Of a stretch of DNA of 64,000 nucleotides, positions 43,311 to 52,372 are shown in pieces. The notes under the pieces were generated by a model, which was not told the origin of the DNA, did no database searches, and was given only the letters and a program-made list of their open reading frames with translations. This DNA is from Geodermatophilus aquaeductus (GTDB lineage Bacteria > Actinomycetota > Actinomycetes > Mycobacteriales > Geodermatophilaceae): assembly GCF_900182545.1 (NCBI RefSeq), contig NZ_FXTJ01000004.1, forward strand, positions 1-64,000. Reading direction: 5' to 3'. Both the position numbers and the translations under genes were made by a program. Each line of letters opens with the position of its first letter. Positions within the stretch are counted from its first letter, which is position 1.

Positions 43311-44006
43311 TCAGCCGGTCGGCAGCTCGGTGTCGTGAACGGCCGCCGGCCGACCCGCGCGCAACGGGCGATCGTCCTGCCGTGATCGGCGGATCAGCAG
43401 GACCGCCACAACGATCAGCCAGACCCACGTCAACGGCAGAGCGACGGGCCCGATGACCGAAGCGGGCACGAGGATCACGCCGACCACCAGCGTCACCAGC
43501 CCGAGCCACCCCGGCAGCAGTGCCGGCGCGGCGCTGCGCCTCGTGGCCGTCGCCGCGGCGACGAGAGCCACTCCCACAGCCGCCGTCCCCGCGGCCTGAG
43601 CGAGGTGCGCGGCCTCGCCGAACGCGTTGTACACCGACAGGGGCATGTCGTGCGCCTCGGCAGGAGCCGCTGCGGTGGCCAGGCTGGCACCGGCCCAGGA
43701 CGCTGCCTGACCGGCGACGACCGCGGCTAGGAACAGGTCCCGAGCGCCACCGGCCGGCAGCAGCCTGCGCACCCCCACGGCGAAGACCAGCCAGGCGAGT
43801 CCGGACAGGACGAACAGGAACCATGCGACGAGCAACCGGCCGCCGGCGCGCTCCAGGTAGTCCGCCAACTCGGCCTGCGTCGTCACGTCCTCGATGCGGG
43901 CAACGACCAACGCACCGAGCGATGTCCCCAGCGTAACCAGCGCTGCACCGGCCGGGATCCGCCTGCCGCTGTCGTCGACTCTTCTTCCATCACCGGGTAC
44001 GGACAC
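43311..44006 (-). CDS. Multi-TM membrane protein, unknown function
   Basis: A 231-residue protein with about six hydrophobic segments (AALVTLGTSLGALVV, LLVAWFLFVLSGLAWLVFAV, DLFLAAVVAGQAASWAGAS, WLGLVTLVVGVILVPASVIG, LPLTWVWLIVVAVLLIRRS). GTG at 44006 is chosen for the GGAGG site seven bases before it. It is 28 bp upstream of the sensor kinase on the same strand and may be cotranscribed with the two-component system. No family recognised. Confidence 0.7.
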   Translation of the reverse strand: MSVPGDGRRVDDSGRRIPAGAALVTLGTSLGALVVARIEDVTTQAELADYLERAGGRLLVAWFLFVLSGLAWLVFAVGVRRLLPAGGARDLFLAAVVAGQAASWAGASLATAAAPAEAHDMPLSVYNAFGEAAHLAQAAGTAAVGVALVAAATATRRSAAPALLPGWLGLVTLVVGVILVPASVIGPVALPLTWVWLIVVAVLLIRRSRQDDRPLRAGRPAAVHDTELPTG

Positions 44007-44163
44007 CTCGACACCTCCATCGAACGATGAGGGATCGAGCCTGTCGGCCGAAGCGTCCCGTCCGCATGGGCCCACGTCCCGCACTCCCCGGGTCATCGCC
44101 CGACACACTGGGCGCCACGTGACCCCGTGACCGGCCCATGGCGGGTGCACCAGTGGCCCACCC

Positions 44164-44862
44164 TCATCCGGGCTGTCTCGGAACCTCGTCCGACGGCCCA
44201 CGGCGTCCTGGCCTCGGGTCAGCAGCCTGCCGCGCAGCACCGGCACGCAAGGCGGCACCGACCCAGACATGACCAGCCGCGAAGGCCACCACCGACAGCG
44301 GCCCGAGTACGGGCACAAACGGTCCCGCGAGCAGCGCAAACGCAACCGCACCCACTGCGAGGGTGAGCGCCGCCCCCGCCGGCACCAGGCCCGAGCGCCA
44401 CAGCGCGAGGCCGAGCAGAGCCAGCCCGATGAACCACAGGGCGGCCAGAGACCCGCTGGCGACAACGGCCCACGAACCGACGACGGGACCGTTCCAGGCG
44501 AAGGTCCCGGGTGCGTGCCGGGCGATCACCGGCAAGAGGAAGGCCTCCCAGTAAAAGGCGCATGCCGCCAGGACCAACCCAGGAACAGCAAGTGCGAACC
44601 CGACGGCACCCACTCGCCCCAGCCGGTCAGCATGCCCTGCGTACAGGCCCAGGAGCCCGACCAGCGACAGGATCACGGCCACGACCAGACCCGCGTGCAT
44701 CGGCACCCAGAGACCGGTGCCGAGCGCGGCATGCGCCAACGTCGCCTCGAAGATGTCGGGGTGGCCGACCACGGGGATGATCAGCACGCCGGCCACCACC
44801 AGGCAGCCTCCCGACCAACGGTCGAGTCGTCGGCTCGTTGCTTCCCGGTGCGAGGTAGCCAT
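44164..44862 (-). CDS. Six-TM membrane protein, unknown function
   Basis: A 232-residue protein with about six membrane helices (CLVVAGVLIIPVVGHPDIF, LVVAVILSLVGLLGLYAGH, VGFALAVPGLVLAACAFYW, VVASGSLAALWFIGLALLGL, TLAVGAVAFALLAGPFVPVL). The start has GAGGAAGG upstream. It resembles the preceding membrane protein in size and position but not clearly in sequence. Likely part of the same cargo block as the two-component system. Confidence 0.75.
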   Translation of the reverse strand: MATSHREATSRRLDRWSGGCLVVAGVLIIPVVGHPDIFEATLAHAALGTGLWVPMHAGLVVAVILSLVGLLGLYAGHADRLGRVGAVGFALAVPGLVLAACAFYWEAFLLPVIARHAPGTFAWNGPVVGSWAVVASGSLAALWFIGLALLGLALWRSGLVPAGAALTLAVGAVAFALLAGPFVPVLGPLSVVAFAAGHVWVGAALRAGAARQAADPRPGRRGPSDEVPRQPG

Positions 44863-45574
44863 GTCGCCTTCCTCGGGTCGGGACCCGCGCGGCACGGGTC
44901 AGTGTGCTCCCGACCTGACTCTCGTGGACCAAGCCGGAACCGCGCCCGTCCGGAAGGACTTGTTGGTGACGGTGAGCGTGGTTAAGCCTGTGTGGTGGTG
45001 CGACCACCGGAGTCACCTGGGCAGTCGCCGCTGGAGGGCAACAGTTCGGACGGCCGGTCCCCGTCCCCGTCCCTCCGGGGGCGGGCCCAGCGGAACGGCC
45101 GTGCCGTGACCTGTCCCTGGATGGGTCGCTCGGGGCGCCGCACACCTCGATGTCTGGTCTGCCTACAGCGGCTGGAAGGGTGTTGGCGGACGACTCGTCC
45201 CAGTGGTGTTGTGCAACGCTGTCGAGCTACCGGTCATCGGGCATGACGAGCATTCGATGAGGCGGAGATGGGCCCTTCCGAAGCCCCAAAGGTGTCGAGC
45301 GCTGTCCCGGTGGGCGATCGGTCGTCCCGGGCAACCAACTACTCGCAAGCCGCTGACCTGCATTTCCAGCGCTGACACAGCACCGCCGACAAGGCATGAT
45401 CACTTCGCAGGGTTATTGGTTCGAGTCTAATCGGGGGAGCAAAACCGCAGGTCAGGCGTCGGTCGGGTCCGGCGCAGGCGTCGCTGCGACGCAGGTACGA
45501 CGCAAAAACTCAGGAGCTTCGGGTCCCATCGAGGGCCGTGTCGAGCCGCGTTCGGACGTCGTGTGTTCCGGTGA
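44863..45574. other. Intergenic stretch with a tRNA 3'-end remnant
   Basis: About 710 bp with no convincing coding frame. It contains the tRNA 3'-end-like sequence at 45415-45439 described separately. The rest shows no repeat or clear promoter that I can support. Confidence 0.6.
45415..45439 (+). repeat. tRNA 3'-end remnant, likely att site of the second integrase
   Basis: ATTGG-TTCGAGT-CTAAT forms a tRNA T arm (one G-U pair), followed by seven acceptor-strand bases CGGGGGA and a discriminator G. No 5' half of a tRNA precedes it. It lies 135 bp from the 3' end of the integrase gene at 45575, where an attP core is normally found. It differs from the tRNA-Leu core, so it belongs to a different integration event. 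Confidence 0.6.
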
Positions 45575-46714
45575 TCAGCGCAGGCGCCGCAGCGCCGCGG
45601 CGGCCTCGGGGCTGGCCACTCCGCGCCCCAGGTAGACGTCCTGGGTGAGGCTGGGCCGGGTGTGCCCGAGGTGGTCGGCGATCTGCCGGGCCGACAGTCC
45701 CGCCTCGTCCAGGCGGGTGGCCACCGTCTTGCGGAACGCGTGCGAGGTCACCCAGTCGAAGCCGGCGCGGTCCAGTGCGCGGCGCAGGTCGCTGCTGGTG
45801 TTGAACGGATCGCGCAGCAGGCCCTTGGGGCTGGGGAAGACCACCTCGGCGGCGCCGGTGAGCGAGACCTGCGTGCGCCGCCGCAGCAGGTCGAGGACGA
45901 AACCGGGCAGGGCCAGGGTGCGCCGCCCGGCTGTGGTCTTCGGCACCTCCTGGACGGCCAGGCCCTGCCCGGGCACCCGGATGAGCGTCGCCTCGATGCG
46001 GACGGTGCCGGCGGGCAGGTCGACCGCCGACCAGCGCAGCCCGCAGGCCTCGCCGATGCGCACGCCGGTGCCGAGCATGAAGTCGACCAGGTCGGGCAGG
46101 TCCAGCCGGACGGCGTCGGGATCGGCGGCCAGCCGTGCGCGCAGCTGGCGCACCTCTGCGGCGGTCAGTGCCCGCGGCCCCGGTGTGCCGCGGCGGGTGC
46201 GCCGGCCCGGGGTGTCGCGGACCGGATTGCTGGGCAGCGCGCCGCGGCGGACGGCCTCGCTGAGGATCCCCGACAGCACGCTGCGGGTCGCCTTGGCCGC
46301 TCCGGCGCCGTGCGTGCTGCGCACCGTGCTCAGCAGCCGGTCGATGGCCGGCACCGTGACCTCGCGCAGCCGCAGCTCGCCGAGGCCGGGCAGCACGTAG
46401 CTGGTGACGGCGAAGCGGTAGAGCCGCTTGGTGCCCGCCGCCAGGTCACTCCCGTCGATCTGGGCGAGCCAGGCGGTGGCCACCGTGCACAGGCGGCTGT
46501 CGGCGGTGGCGGAGTCCTCGACGGATCCGGCGCGGTCGCGTAGCGCCGTTCGCAGCCGGCGCTCGGCCTCGGCGCGGGAGCGGCCGTAGCGGGTCACCGT
46601 CCGGACCCGGCCGTCGAAGTCCCGGAAGCGGGTCTGTGCCCGGACGTGACCCTTGCCCAGGACCAGGAAGTTGATCCGCCCGAAGGTCCCCACGACCAGC
46701 GGAGGCCGTCCCAT
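45575..46714 (-). CDS. Tyrosine site-specific integrase (second system)
   Basis: A 379-residue phage-type integrase with all catalytic parts visible. There is an N-terminal arm-binding region (FRDFDGRVRTVTRYGRSRAE), a core-binding SAM-like domain (about 60-160), and the catalytic domain with Arg (LGTGVRIGEACGLRWSAV). The His-x-x-Arg motif (SHAFRKTVATRLDEAG), the second His (IADHLGHTRPSLTQDVYL) and the Tyr at the end of that stretch follow. Its 3' end faces a tRNA-end remnant at 45415. It is closely related to the fragment at 40316 and to the C-terminal fragment at 48649. Confidence 0.92.
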   Translation of the reverse strand: MGRPPLVVGTFGRINFLVLGKGHVRAQTRFRDFDGRVRTVTRYGRSRAEAERRLRTALRDRAGSVEDSATADSRLCTVATAWLAQIDGSDLAAGTKRLYRFAVTSYVLPGLGELRLREVTVPAIDRLLSTVRSTHGAGAAKATRSVLSGILSEAVRRGALPSNPVRDTPGRRTRRGTPGPRALTAAEVRQLRARLAADPDAVRLDLPDLVDFMLGTGVRIGEACGLRWSAVDLPAGTVRIEATLIRVPGQGLAVQEVPKTTAGRRTLALPGFVLDLLRRRTQVSLTGAAEVVFPSPKGLLRDPFNTSSDLRRALDRAGFDWVTSHAFRKTVATRLDEAGLSARQIADHLGHTRPSLTQDVYLGRGVASPEAAAALRRLR

Positions 46715-47427
46715 GCTGGCCCTCCTGGCTCGTCCTGCGGCGCACGGACCTGCGGGCCCGGCCTGACCTGCCAGCGTTGATCACCTGCCGAGGGATCAGG
46801 GCGACGTCCTGGGATCTGGGGATCTCAGCGACGTTGTGGACGTGCTCCCGCTCTCCGTGGGCGCCAACCGTGCGGCCGCGGTCTCCGGTCCTCCTCCCGT
46901 GGCTGTGAGCAGTACCGATGAGCAGCGCGCCGAACTGCAGGAGGTAGCAGTAGGGCCATGGGGAGCAACTGCAGTTCGGCTTCCTGGAGCGCCAAGAGCC
47001 GCGTGGAAGCGGGTGGGACCGGGTGCACAGCAGCATCGGACGGGCAACGAGCGGCCGTCTCGCCGGTGCCGTCGACGGCCTCCTGGAGACTCGGGTCGCC
47101 CCGACGTTGACCGAGCCAGCCGAGCGCACCGTGGTGGGGGCGCTCTCTCTATCGGCTCCCAGCCCGGCGTCGGCAGTCCCATCCGCCTGGACCCCCGGAG
47201 GAACCGTCGCGGAGTGGCGGCCGACGGCTGGGGGACGAGCTGTCCAGCCCTTCCACTCCGCTGGCGGGCGTTCAGTTCTCAGTGACACATCGGCCGTGCG
47301 GTCAGCTGACTGGAGAAGGACTGCGGGACTTCCACAGCCGTACTGGGGGATGTCCGCGCTGGGTGGGAGGGTGACCGGACGCCCATCTTCCGGGAGGGGA
47401 CCGAGACGAGCCTCGACCGGCGTAGTC
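46715..47427. other. Intergenic stretch upstream of the second integrase
   Basis: About 710 bp without a supported gene. Several long frames run through it, but none has family-like sequence or a ribosome site. It likely contains the promoter of the minus-strand integrase and decayed mobile DNA. Confidence 0.5.
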
Positions 47428-47559
47428 GGAACGTCCGGGCGTCGGTACGCGCGCTTCCGGGATCCTTCCGGTGCGCAGGTGGTGAAGGTCTTCGACCGCA
47501 AGGTGGACGCCGAGCGCCATCTGGCGGCCGGGACCCAGGTGGGGCCGACCGTTGACCGG
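47428..47559 (+). pseudogene. Integrase N-terminal fragment
   Basis: The plus-strand frame reads GTSGRRYARFRDPSGAQVVK then VFDRKVDAERHLA, the arm-type DNA-binding start of a tyrosine integrase. It has no downstream core or catalytic domain. It is another trace of past insertions and is unlike the N-termini of the two intact integrases here. Confidence 0.6.
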
Positions 47560-47710
47560 CGCCGAGATGGGCTTGTGCGCTGTGCTTGCCGTAGCCCGCC
47601 TCCACGCCATGGAGCGGAGGCGGGTCAGGCCCGCTTGTGGAACCGCCCGCCCGTGGGGCCGCTCCGTGCAGAGGGCTACCTCGGCGGTTCCGGCCGTGCC
47701 ACGCTGGTTC

Positions 47711-48499
47711 ATGAGCACCGCGGGCGGTGAGGGTCCGCGCCAGTGGGGACAGCCCTCCTCGCAGGACACCGGTACGGCGACCGGTCTGGACGCGCTGGCC
47801 CGGCGACTGGCCGAGGCCGCCCGCAGCCTGCAGCGGCAGACCTCGCCCCAGCAGGTGCTGGACGGCGTCGTGCACCTGGCGGTGGCGCTGGTGCCCGGCG
47901 CCGACGCGGCGACGATCACCATGGTCGGCAAGGACCGCCACTGCTACTCGGCGGCGGCCACCAGTACGTGGGCCAGCGACTTCGACGTCCTGCAGGACGA
48001 GACCGGTCAGGGTCCGTGCCTGGACGCCATCTGGCAGCAGCAGACCGTCCGGGTGGACGACCTGGCCGGCGATCCGCGCTGGCCGGTCCTCGGTCCCCGG
48101 GCCGCGGAACGCGGCGTGCGCAGCATGCTGTGCATCCAGCTGTTCGTGCACCGGGACACCCTCGGCGCGCTGGACCTGCTGGCCCACTCGACGTCCGCCT
48201 TCACCGACGAGTCCGAGCACGTCGGTCTGCTGCTGGCCAGCCACGCCGCCATCGCCGCAGCGGACGCCCAGCAGCTGGAGAACGTGACCAGCGCCCTGGT
48301 GAACCGGGACATCATCGGCCAGGCCAAGGGCATCCTGATGGAGCGGCTGAGGATCACCTCGGACCAGGCGTTCGCCGTGCTGGCCAAGGTCAGCCAGGAC
48401 ACCAACCGCAAGCTGTCCGCGGTCGCCGAGGACCTCGCCCGCACCGGCATGTGGACTCCTGGCGCGCGCGCCGGTCAAGACCGGCAGGACACGCCCTAG
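47711..48499 (+). CDS. GAF and ANTAR domain regulator
   Basis: A 262-residue protein with a GAF sensor domain at about 45-185 (LVPGADAATITMVGKDRHCY, DVLQDETGQGPCLDAIWQQQ, RSMLCIQLFVHRDTLGALDL) and a C-terminal ANTAR domain at about 190-250 (NRDIIGQAKGILMERLRITS, QAFAVLAKVSQDTNRKLSAV). ANTAR proteins bind tandem RNA hairpins and prevent termination. Such GAF-ANTAR genes are abundant in actinobacteria. The start lacks a strong ribosome site. No ANTAR-type RNA target was recognised nearby. Confidence 0.88.
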   Translation: MSTAGGEGPRQWGQPSSQDTGTATGLDALARRLAEAARSLQRQTSPQQVLDGVVHLAVALVPGADAATITMVGKDRHCYSAAATSTWASDFDVLQDETGQGPCLDAIWQQQTVRVDDLAGDPRWPVLGPRAAERGVRSMLCIQLFVHRDTLGALDLLAHSTSAFTDESEHVGLLLASHAAIAAADAQQLENVTSALVNRDIIGQAKGILMERLRITSDQAFAVLAKVSQDTNRKLSAVAEDLARTGMWTPGARAGQDRQDTP

Positions 48500-48648
48500 G
48501 CGACGCGGTGCGCGTCCGTCCGATTCACCCATGGCACGACTGGGTCGGTACTGAATGACCACCGCAGCGGAACTGTCGTCTCGTCACCACGGGCCGTCTC
48601 AGTCGGAGGAGACGTGACGCGTTCGGACGAGGTGGCGGCCCGATCCGT

Positions 48649-48882
48649 TCACCCTGGACCGCCGACCCGGCGGTGGCCGGGGACAGTGGGTCGCAGCGTC
48701 TCCAGCGCCGCCGCGGCGTGGGTGGAGGTGACCTGGCGGCCGAGGTAGACGTCTTGGGTGAGGCTCGGGTTGGCGTGACCCAATTGGTCGGCGATGGCAC
48801 GGGCGGACAGGCCGGCGTGGTCGAGCATCGTCGCGGTCGTCTTGCGGATCACGTGGCTGGTGATGTAGTCGAAGCCGGCGGT
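48649..48882 (-). pseudogene. Integrase C-terminal fragment
   Basis: Reads GFDYITSHVIRKTTATMLDH, then AIADQLGHANPSLTQDVYLG, the His-x-x-Arg / His / Tyr end of a tyrosine integrase, very like the end of the integrase at 45575. Upstream sequence is unrelated, so only the last ~75 residues remain. Confidence 0.85.
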
Positions 48883-49516
48883 GGAGAGTGGTTCTCAACA
48901 TTCGACGACCACATCGATACTCGGGTGGGCAGCAGATTGCGTCGGAGGCGTCCCTGCGGTGGGAGGCATCGATGAGCGCCATCGGCCCGATGGTTGAGGT
49001 GCCACGCGGGCGCAAGGCCCTCGCGCCGCTCCACCCCGTTCCTCGGCTGAACCAGCGCAAGCGGTGGTCGTCGCTACAACCCCTTGGCCGCCATTGTTCC
49101 CTGTTCGGGCTCGTCTACGTGGTCCGCTGAAGCCCCTTATGTCGGTTGACCTGCAGGCACGTACTCCTGCGACTCGCAGCCGAGACGCTGCGCAGGTCTG
49201 GGTTCCGGGGCCGAGGAGTCCCCGGCGTCGTCAAACCTCCGGGTGCGTCGCGGGCACGGCCGTCTGGCCTCCGCTGGGGCTCATCACGGCGGGCGACCGG
49301 GCTGGAGGATCACCGGAGACGAACTGGAGAACGCAGACGACGCTCCAGCAGGGGTTGCCGGGCTGCACTCTTCCTCAATTGGTGCTCCACAGGCTGTTGT
49401 GCGTCCACAGATTGGTAATCCGGCAGTCGAGCGCCCGCCGTCGGCGGTAGTCCGTCATGGGGCCGGCAGCTGCGGCACGCCGGGACCCTCGACGCACGAG
49501 GACGTGGAGGCAGTCA
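48883..49516. other. Intergenic stretch before the element 2 integrase
   Basis: About 630 bp with no supported gene. Its right end includes the GGAGG ribosome site of the integrase. The A+T content is a little higher around 49350-49430, which may hold the promoter. Confidence 0.5.
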
Positions 49517-50719
49517 ATGGCGGGTGCGCGACGACGTCAGGCGGGCGAAGGCGGGATCAGCGAGTACCAAACGAAGGCCGGGCCACGCTTCCTTATCAAG
49601 TACGCCGCTCAACGCGCCGACGGCACCAAGCGTGTCGTCCTCAAGCGCGGGTTCCGCACCCGCCGGGAGGCTGCTGCGGTACTGCGCGCGGAGATCCGCA
49701 AGACCGAGATGGGGGAGTGGGTCGAGCCGTCCAAGCAGCGTCTCGACGCCTATCTGGCCGAGTGGATCGCGACCCAGCGGCTGAGCCCCTCGACGGTGTC
49801 CTCCTACCGGAAGAACATCCGGCTGCACATCAACCCCTACCTGGGGGTGCAGCCGTTCGCTCGCCTGACCGGGCCGATGGTCGACGCCTGGATGCGCGAG
49901 CTCGAGGTGTCCGGGAGGGCTGACGGAACAGGTGGACTGTCAGCACGGACTGTCCGCTACGTGTTTACCATCCTGCGAGCGGCCCTCAGTGACGCGGTCA
50001 GACAGGGACGACTGTCCGTGAACCCGACCGATCGAGCGACTCCACCGAGCCCGTCGGATGCCCGGCCGCCGGAGATGCAGGCCTGGACCGCTCCGGAGCT
50101 CGCCCGGTTCCTCCGCTGGGCGGACGCCGATGACCGGGACCTGGCCATGTGCTGGCGGCTGCTGGCGGCTTCGGGGATGCGCCGGGGTGAGGCCCTCGCG
50201 CTGCGGTGGCGCGACGTCGATCTGGACGCTGCCCGGATCGCGGTGCGGCGCAGTGTCGGGGTGGTGAAGGAGAAGGACGCCGGCCAGCAGCTGGTCGAGG
50301 GCCCGACCAAGACCGGCCAGTCCCGGGTGGTCGACCTCGATGCGGGAACCGTCGTGGCCCTGCGCGCCTACAGAGCCGCTCGCGCACAGGTGTCCGGGGA
50401 TCTCGTCCGGGACTCCGCGCTGGTGCTGGGCGGGGTGGATGGCGCTCACCGGCATCCGGACCGGTTCTCTCGTCGCTTCGGCGCCCAGGTGGTGCGGGCA
50501 CGGAAGGCGCTGGGGGAGGAGCTGCTGCCATGGATCCGGTTGCACGACCTCCGCCATACCCACGCCACACTGCTGCTGGCCGACGGCGTGCCGGTGAAGG
50601 TCGTCTCCGAGCGCCTCGGGCATGCGAACGCCACCATCACGCTCACCGTGTACCAGCACGTGCACCCCGGCATGGGCCGCGAGGCCGCCGAGCGCTTCGC
50701 CGCGTTGCTCGACGGCTGA
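49517..50719 (+). CDS. Tyrosine integrase of element 2 (tRNA-Leu specific)
   Basis: A 400-residue integrase. The arm-binding domain reads GISEYQTKAGPRFLIKYAAQ and GFRTRREAAAVLRAEIRKTE. The core-binding domain is YLAEWIATQRLSPSTVSSYR. The catalytic domain has Arg (LAASGMRRGEALALRWRDV), Lys in the beta-hairpin (EGPTKTGQSRVVDL), HDLRHTHATLLLADG, RLGHANATITLTVYQHV with the nucleophilic Tyr, all intact. It ends 100 bp from the tRNA-Leu 3' end, the standard attR layout. GTATCA-type repeats at 50732 and 50743 match those in arms A and B, so it should recognise all three att sites. The ATG at 49517 has GGAGG upstream. Confidence 0.95.
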   Translation: MAGARRRQAGEGGISEYQTKAGPRFLIKYAAQRADGTKRVVLKRGFRTRREAAAVLRAEIRKTEMGEWVEPSKQRLDAYLAEWIATQRLSPSTVSSYRKNIRLHINPYLGVQPFARLTGPMVDAWMRELEVSGRADGTGGLSARTVRYVFTILRAALSDAVRQGRLSVNPTDRATPPSPSDARPPEMQAWTAPELARFLRWADADDRDLAMCWRLLAASGMRRGEALALRWRDVDLDAARIAVRRSVGVVKEKDAGQQLVEGPTKTGQSRVVDLDAGTVVALRAYRAARAQVSGDLVRDSALVLGGVDGAHRHPDRFSRRFGAQVVRARKALGEELLPWIRLHDLRHTHATLLLADGVPVKVVSERLGHANATITLTVYQHVHPGMGREAAERFAALLDG

Positions 50720-50727
50720 TCCAGCCG

Positions 50728-50750
50728 CGAAGTATCAAAGCGGTATCACG
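50728..50750 (+). promoter_or_regulatory. Candidate integrase arm-type binding repeats
   Basis: GTATCAAA at 50732 and GTATCACG at 50743 lie 11 bp apart just after the integrase stop. The octamer GTATCACG also occurs twice (12 bp apart) in each distal arm, at 1421/1433 and 39081/39093. Shared short direct repeats on both sides of a core are typical of integrase arm sites. Confidence 0.55.
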
Positions 50751-50819
50751 AGGACCCTCGAGGCCCGGACACGGAAGCGCCCCGGGCTCCTGACCTGCAG
50801 GAACACCGGGGCGATGCTG

Positions 50820-50904
50820 TGTCCGAGGGGGGACTTGAACCCCCACGCCCGATAAAGGGCACTAGCACCTCAAGCTAGCGCGTCTGCCATTCCGCCACCC
50901 GGAC
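50820..50904 (-). tRNA. tRNA-Leu (anticodon GAG)
   Basis: An 85-nt cloverleaf on the minus strand: acceptor GTCCGGG pairs with CTCGGAC (one G-U). The anticodon loop TTGAGGT is closed by CTAGC/GCTAG. A long variable arm (class II) and the T arm GGGGG-TTCAAGT-CCCCC follow. CCA is not encoded. It reads CUC/CUU codons. Its 3' end is the attachment site of the integrative elements to its left; integration keeps the gene whole. Confidence 0.95.
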
Positions 50905-51034
50905 GAGTGCGTCGCCAAGACTACCGGACGCCGATCGCCGTCCGGCACGGGTACCCCGTCGTGTCGCATCGCGGAAGCCGGAAGCCGGCTGTTCGACCTG
51001 CTCAGCCGCTGAGACGGGCCCGTAGGCTCGCGGG

Positions 51035-52351
51035 GTGGAGCGAGGACCCGTCCAGGCCCAGTCCGAGGTCGCCGAGCTGCTCAGCGAGCTGATCCGGATC
51101 GACACGACCAACACCGGCGACACCGCCACCAGCGCCGGGGAGCGGGTCGCCGCCGAGTGGGTGGCCGGCAAGCTCGACGAGGTCGGCATCGACTCGGTGA
51201 TCCACGAGTCCGAGCGCGGCCGCGCCAGCCTGGTCGCGCGCATCCCCGGCGCCGACCGCAGCCGCCCCGCACTGCTCGTGCACGGGCACCTCGACGTCGT
51301 CCCGGCCGACCCCGCCGAGTGGAGCGTGCACCCCTTCTCCGGCGAGGAGCGCGACGGCTACGTCTGGGGCCGCGGCGCCGTCGACATGAAGGACATGGAC
51401 GCCATGGTCCTGGCGCTGGTGCGCGAGTGGGCCCGCACCGGCGTGCGGCCCCCGCGCGACATCGTGCTGGCCTACGTCGCCGACGAGGAGGCCGGCGGCA
51501 AGCTCGGCGCCCGCTGGCTGGTCGACGAGCACCCCGACCTGTTCGAGGGCTGCTCGGAGGCGATCAGCGAGGTCGGTGGCTTCAGCATCACCGTCCGCGA
51601 CGACCTGCGCCTCTACCTCGTGCAGACGGCGGAGAAGGGCCTGGCCTGGATGCGCCTCACCGCCGGCGGCAGGCCCGGGCACGGCTCGTTCGTCCACGAC
51701 GACAACGCCGTCACCCGGCTGTGCCAGGCCGTCGCGCGGCTCGGCTCGACCCGCCTGCCCACCGTGCTCACCCCGCCGATGCGCCAGTTCCTCGCCGCCG
51801 TCGAGGAGGCCTACGGCATCGAGATCGACCCCGACGAGCCCGAGGAGGCGCTGGCCCGCCTCGGCAGCATCAGCCGGATGCTCGGCGCGGCCCTGCGCAA
51901 CACCGCCAACCCCACGATGCTGCAGGCCGGCTACAAGACCAACGTCATCCCCGGCACGGCCAGCGCCACCGTCGACGGCCGCTTCCTGCACGGGCAGGCC
52001 GAGGAGTTCGAGCGGCAGCTGGCCTCGCTCATCGGCGAGGGCATCCAGCGGGAGTGGATCGTCCACGACCAGGCCGTGGAGACGACGTTCGACGGCCCGC
52101 TCGTCGACTCGATGGTCGCCGCCCTGAAGAGCGAGGACGACGGCGCCCGCCCGGTGCCGTTCACCATGAGCGGCGGCACCGACGCCAAGAGCTTCGAGCG
52201 CCTCGGCATCCGCTGCTTCGGCTTCTCCCCGCTCCGGCTGCCCGCCGACCTGGACTTCGCCTCGCTGTTCCACGGCATCGACGAGCGGGTTCCGGTGGAG
52301 TCACTGCGCTTCGGCGTCCGGGTGCTCGACCGGTTCCTCCGCGCCGTCTGA
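51035..52351 (+). CDS. M20-family metallopeptidase/deacylase
   Basis: A 438-residue zinc hydrolase. The dinuclear site is visible: His in LLVHGHLDVVPAD, bridging Asp in GRGAVDMKDMDA, Glu pair in AYVADEEAGGKLGARWLV, and a final His in ASLFHGIDERV. The dimerisation domain starts near residue 205 (MRLTAGGRPGHGSFVHDDNA). M20 enzymes cleave peptides or N-acyl amino acids; the specific substrate cannot be told. The GTG start lies about 130 bp beyond the tRNA gene, so it is the first chromosomal gene after the island. Confidence 0.9.
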   Translation: MERGPVQAQSEVAELLSELIRIDTTNTGDTATSAGERVAAEWVAGKLDEVGIDSVIHESERGRASLVARIPGADRSRPALLVHGHLDVVPADPAEWSVHPFSGEERDGYVWGRGAVDMKDMDAMVLALVREWARTGVRPPRDIVLAYVADEEAGGKLGARWLVDEHPDLFEGCSEAISEVGGFSITVRDDLRLYLVQTAEKGLAWMRLTAGGRPGHGSFVHDDNAVTRLCQAVARLGSTRLPTVLTPPMRQFLAAVEEAYGIEIDPDEPEEALARLGSISRMLGAALRNTANPTMLQAGYKTNVIPGTASATVDGRFLHGQAEEFERQLASLIGEGIQREWIVHDQAVETTFDGPLVDSMVAALKSEDDGARPVPFTMSGGTDAKSFERLGIRCFGFSPLRLPADLDFASLFHGIDERVPVESLRFGVRVLDRFLRAV

Positions 52352-52372
52352 CGCCCGTGGTGTGATGCGGGG

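Larger units (their letters stand above)
38940..50840 (+). mobile_element. Integrative element 2 at tRNA-Leu(GAG)
   Basis: An 11.9-kb segment between the internal att copy at 38940 and the intact tRNA gene at 50820. It has the parts of an actinobacterial integrative element: excisionase-like gene at the left, tyrosine integrase at the right reading toward the tRNA, and cargo (two-component system, membrane proteins, GAF-ANTAR). A second integrase with a different tRNA-end remnant and several integrase fragments show repeated insertion. No replication or conjugation genes are visible, so it is not self-transmissible as seen. Confidence 0.75.

Noticed and set aside
49064..49450. A 128-codon frame upstream of the element 2 integrase
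   Set aside because: No ribosome site, no family-like sequence, and biased composition; treated as non-coding.
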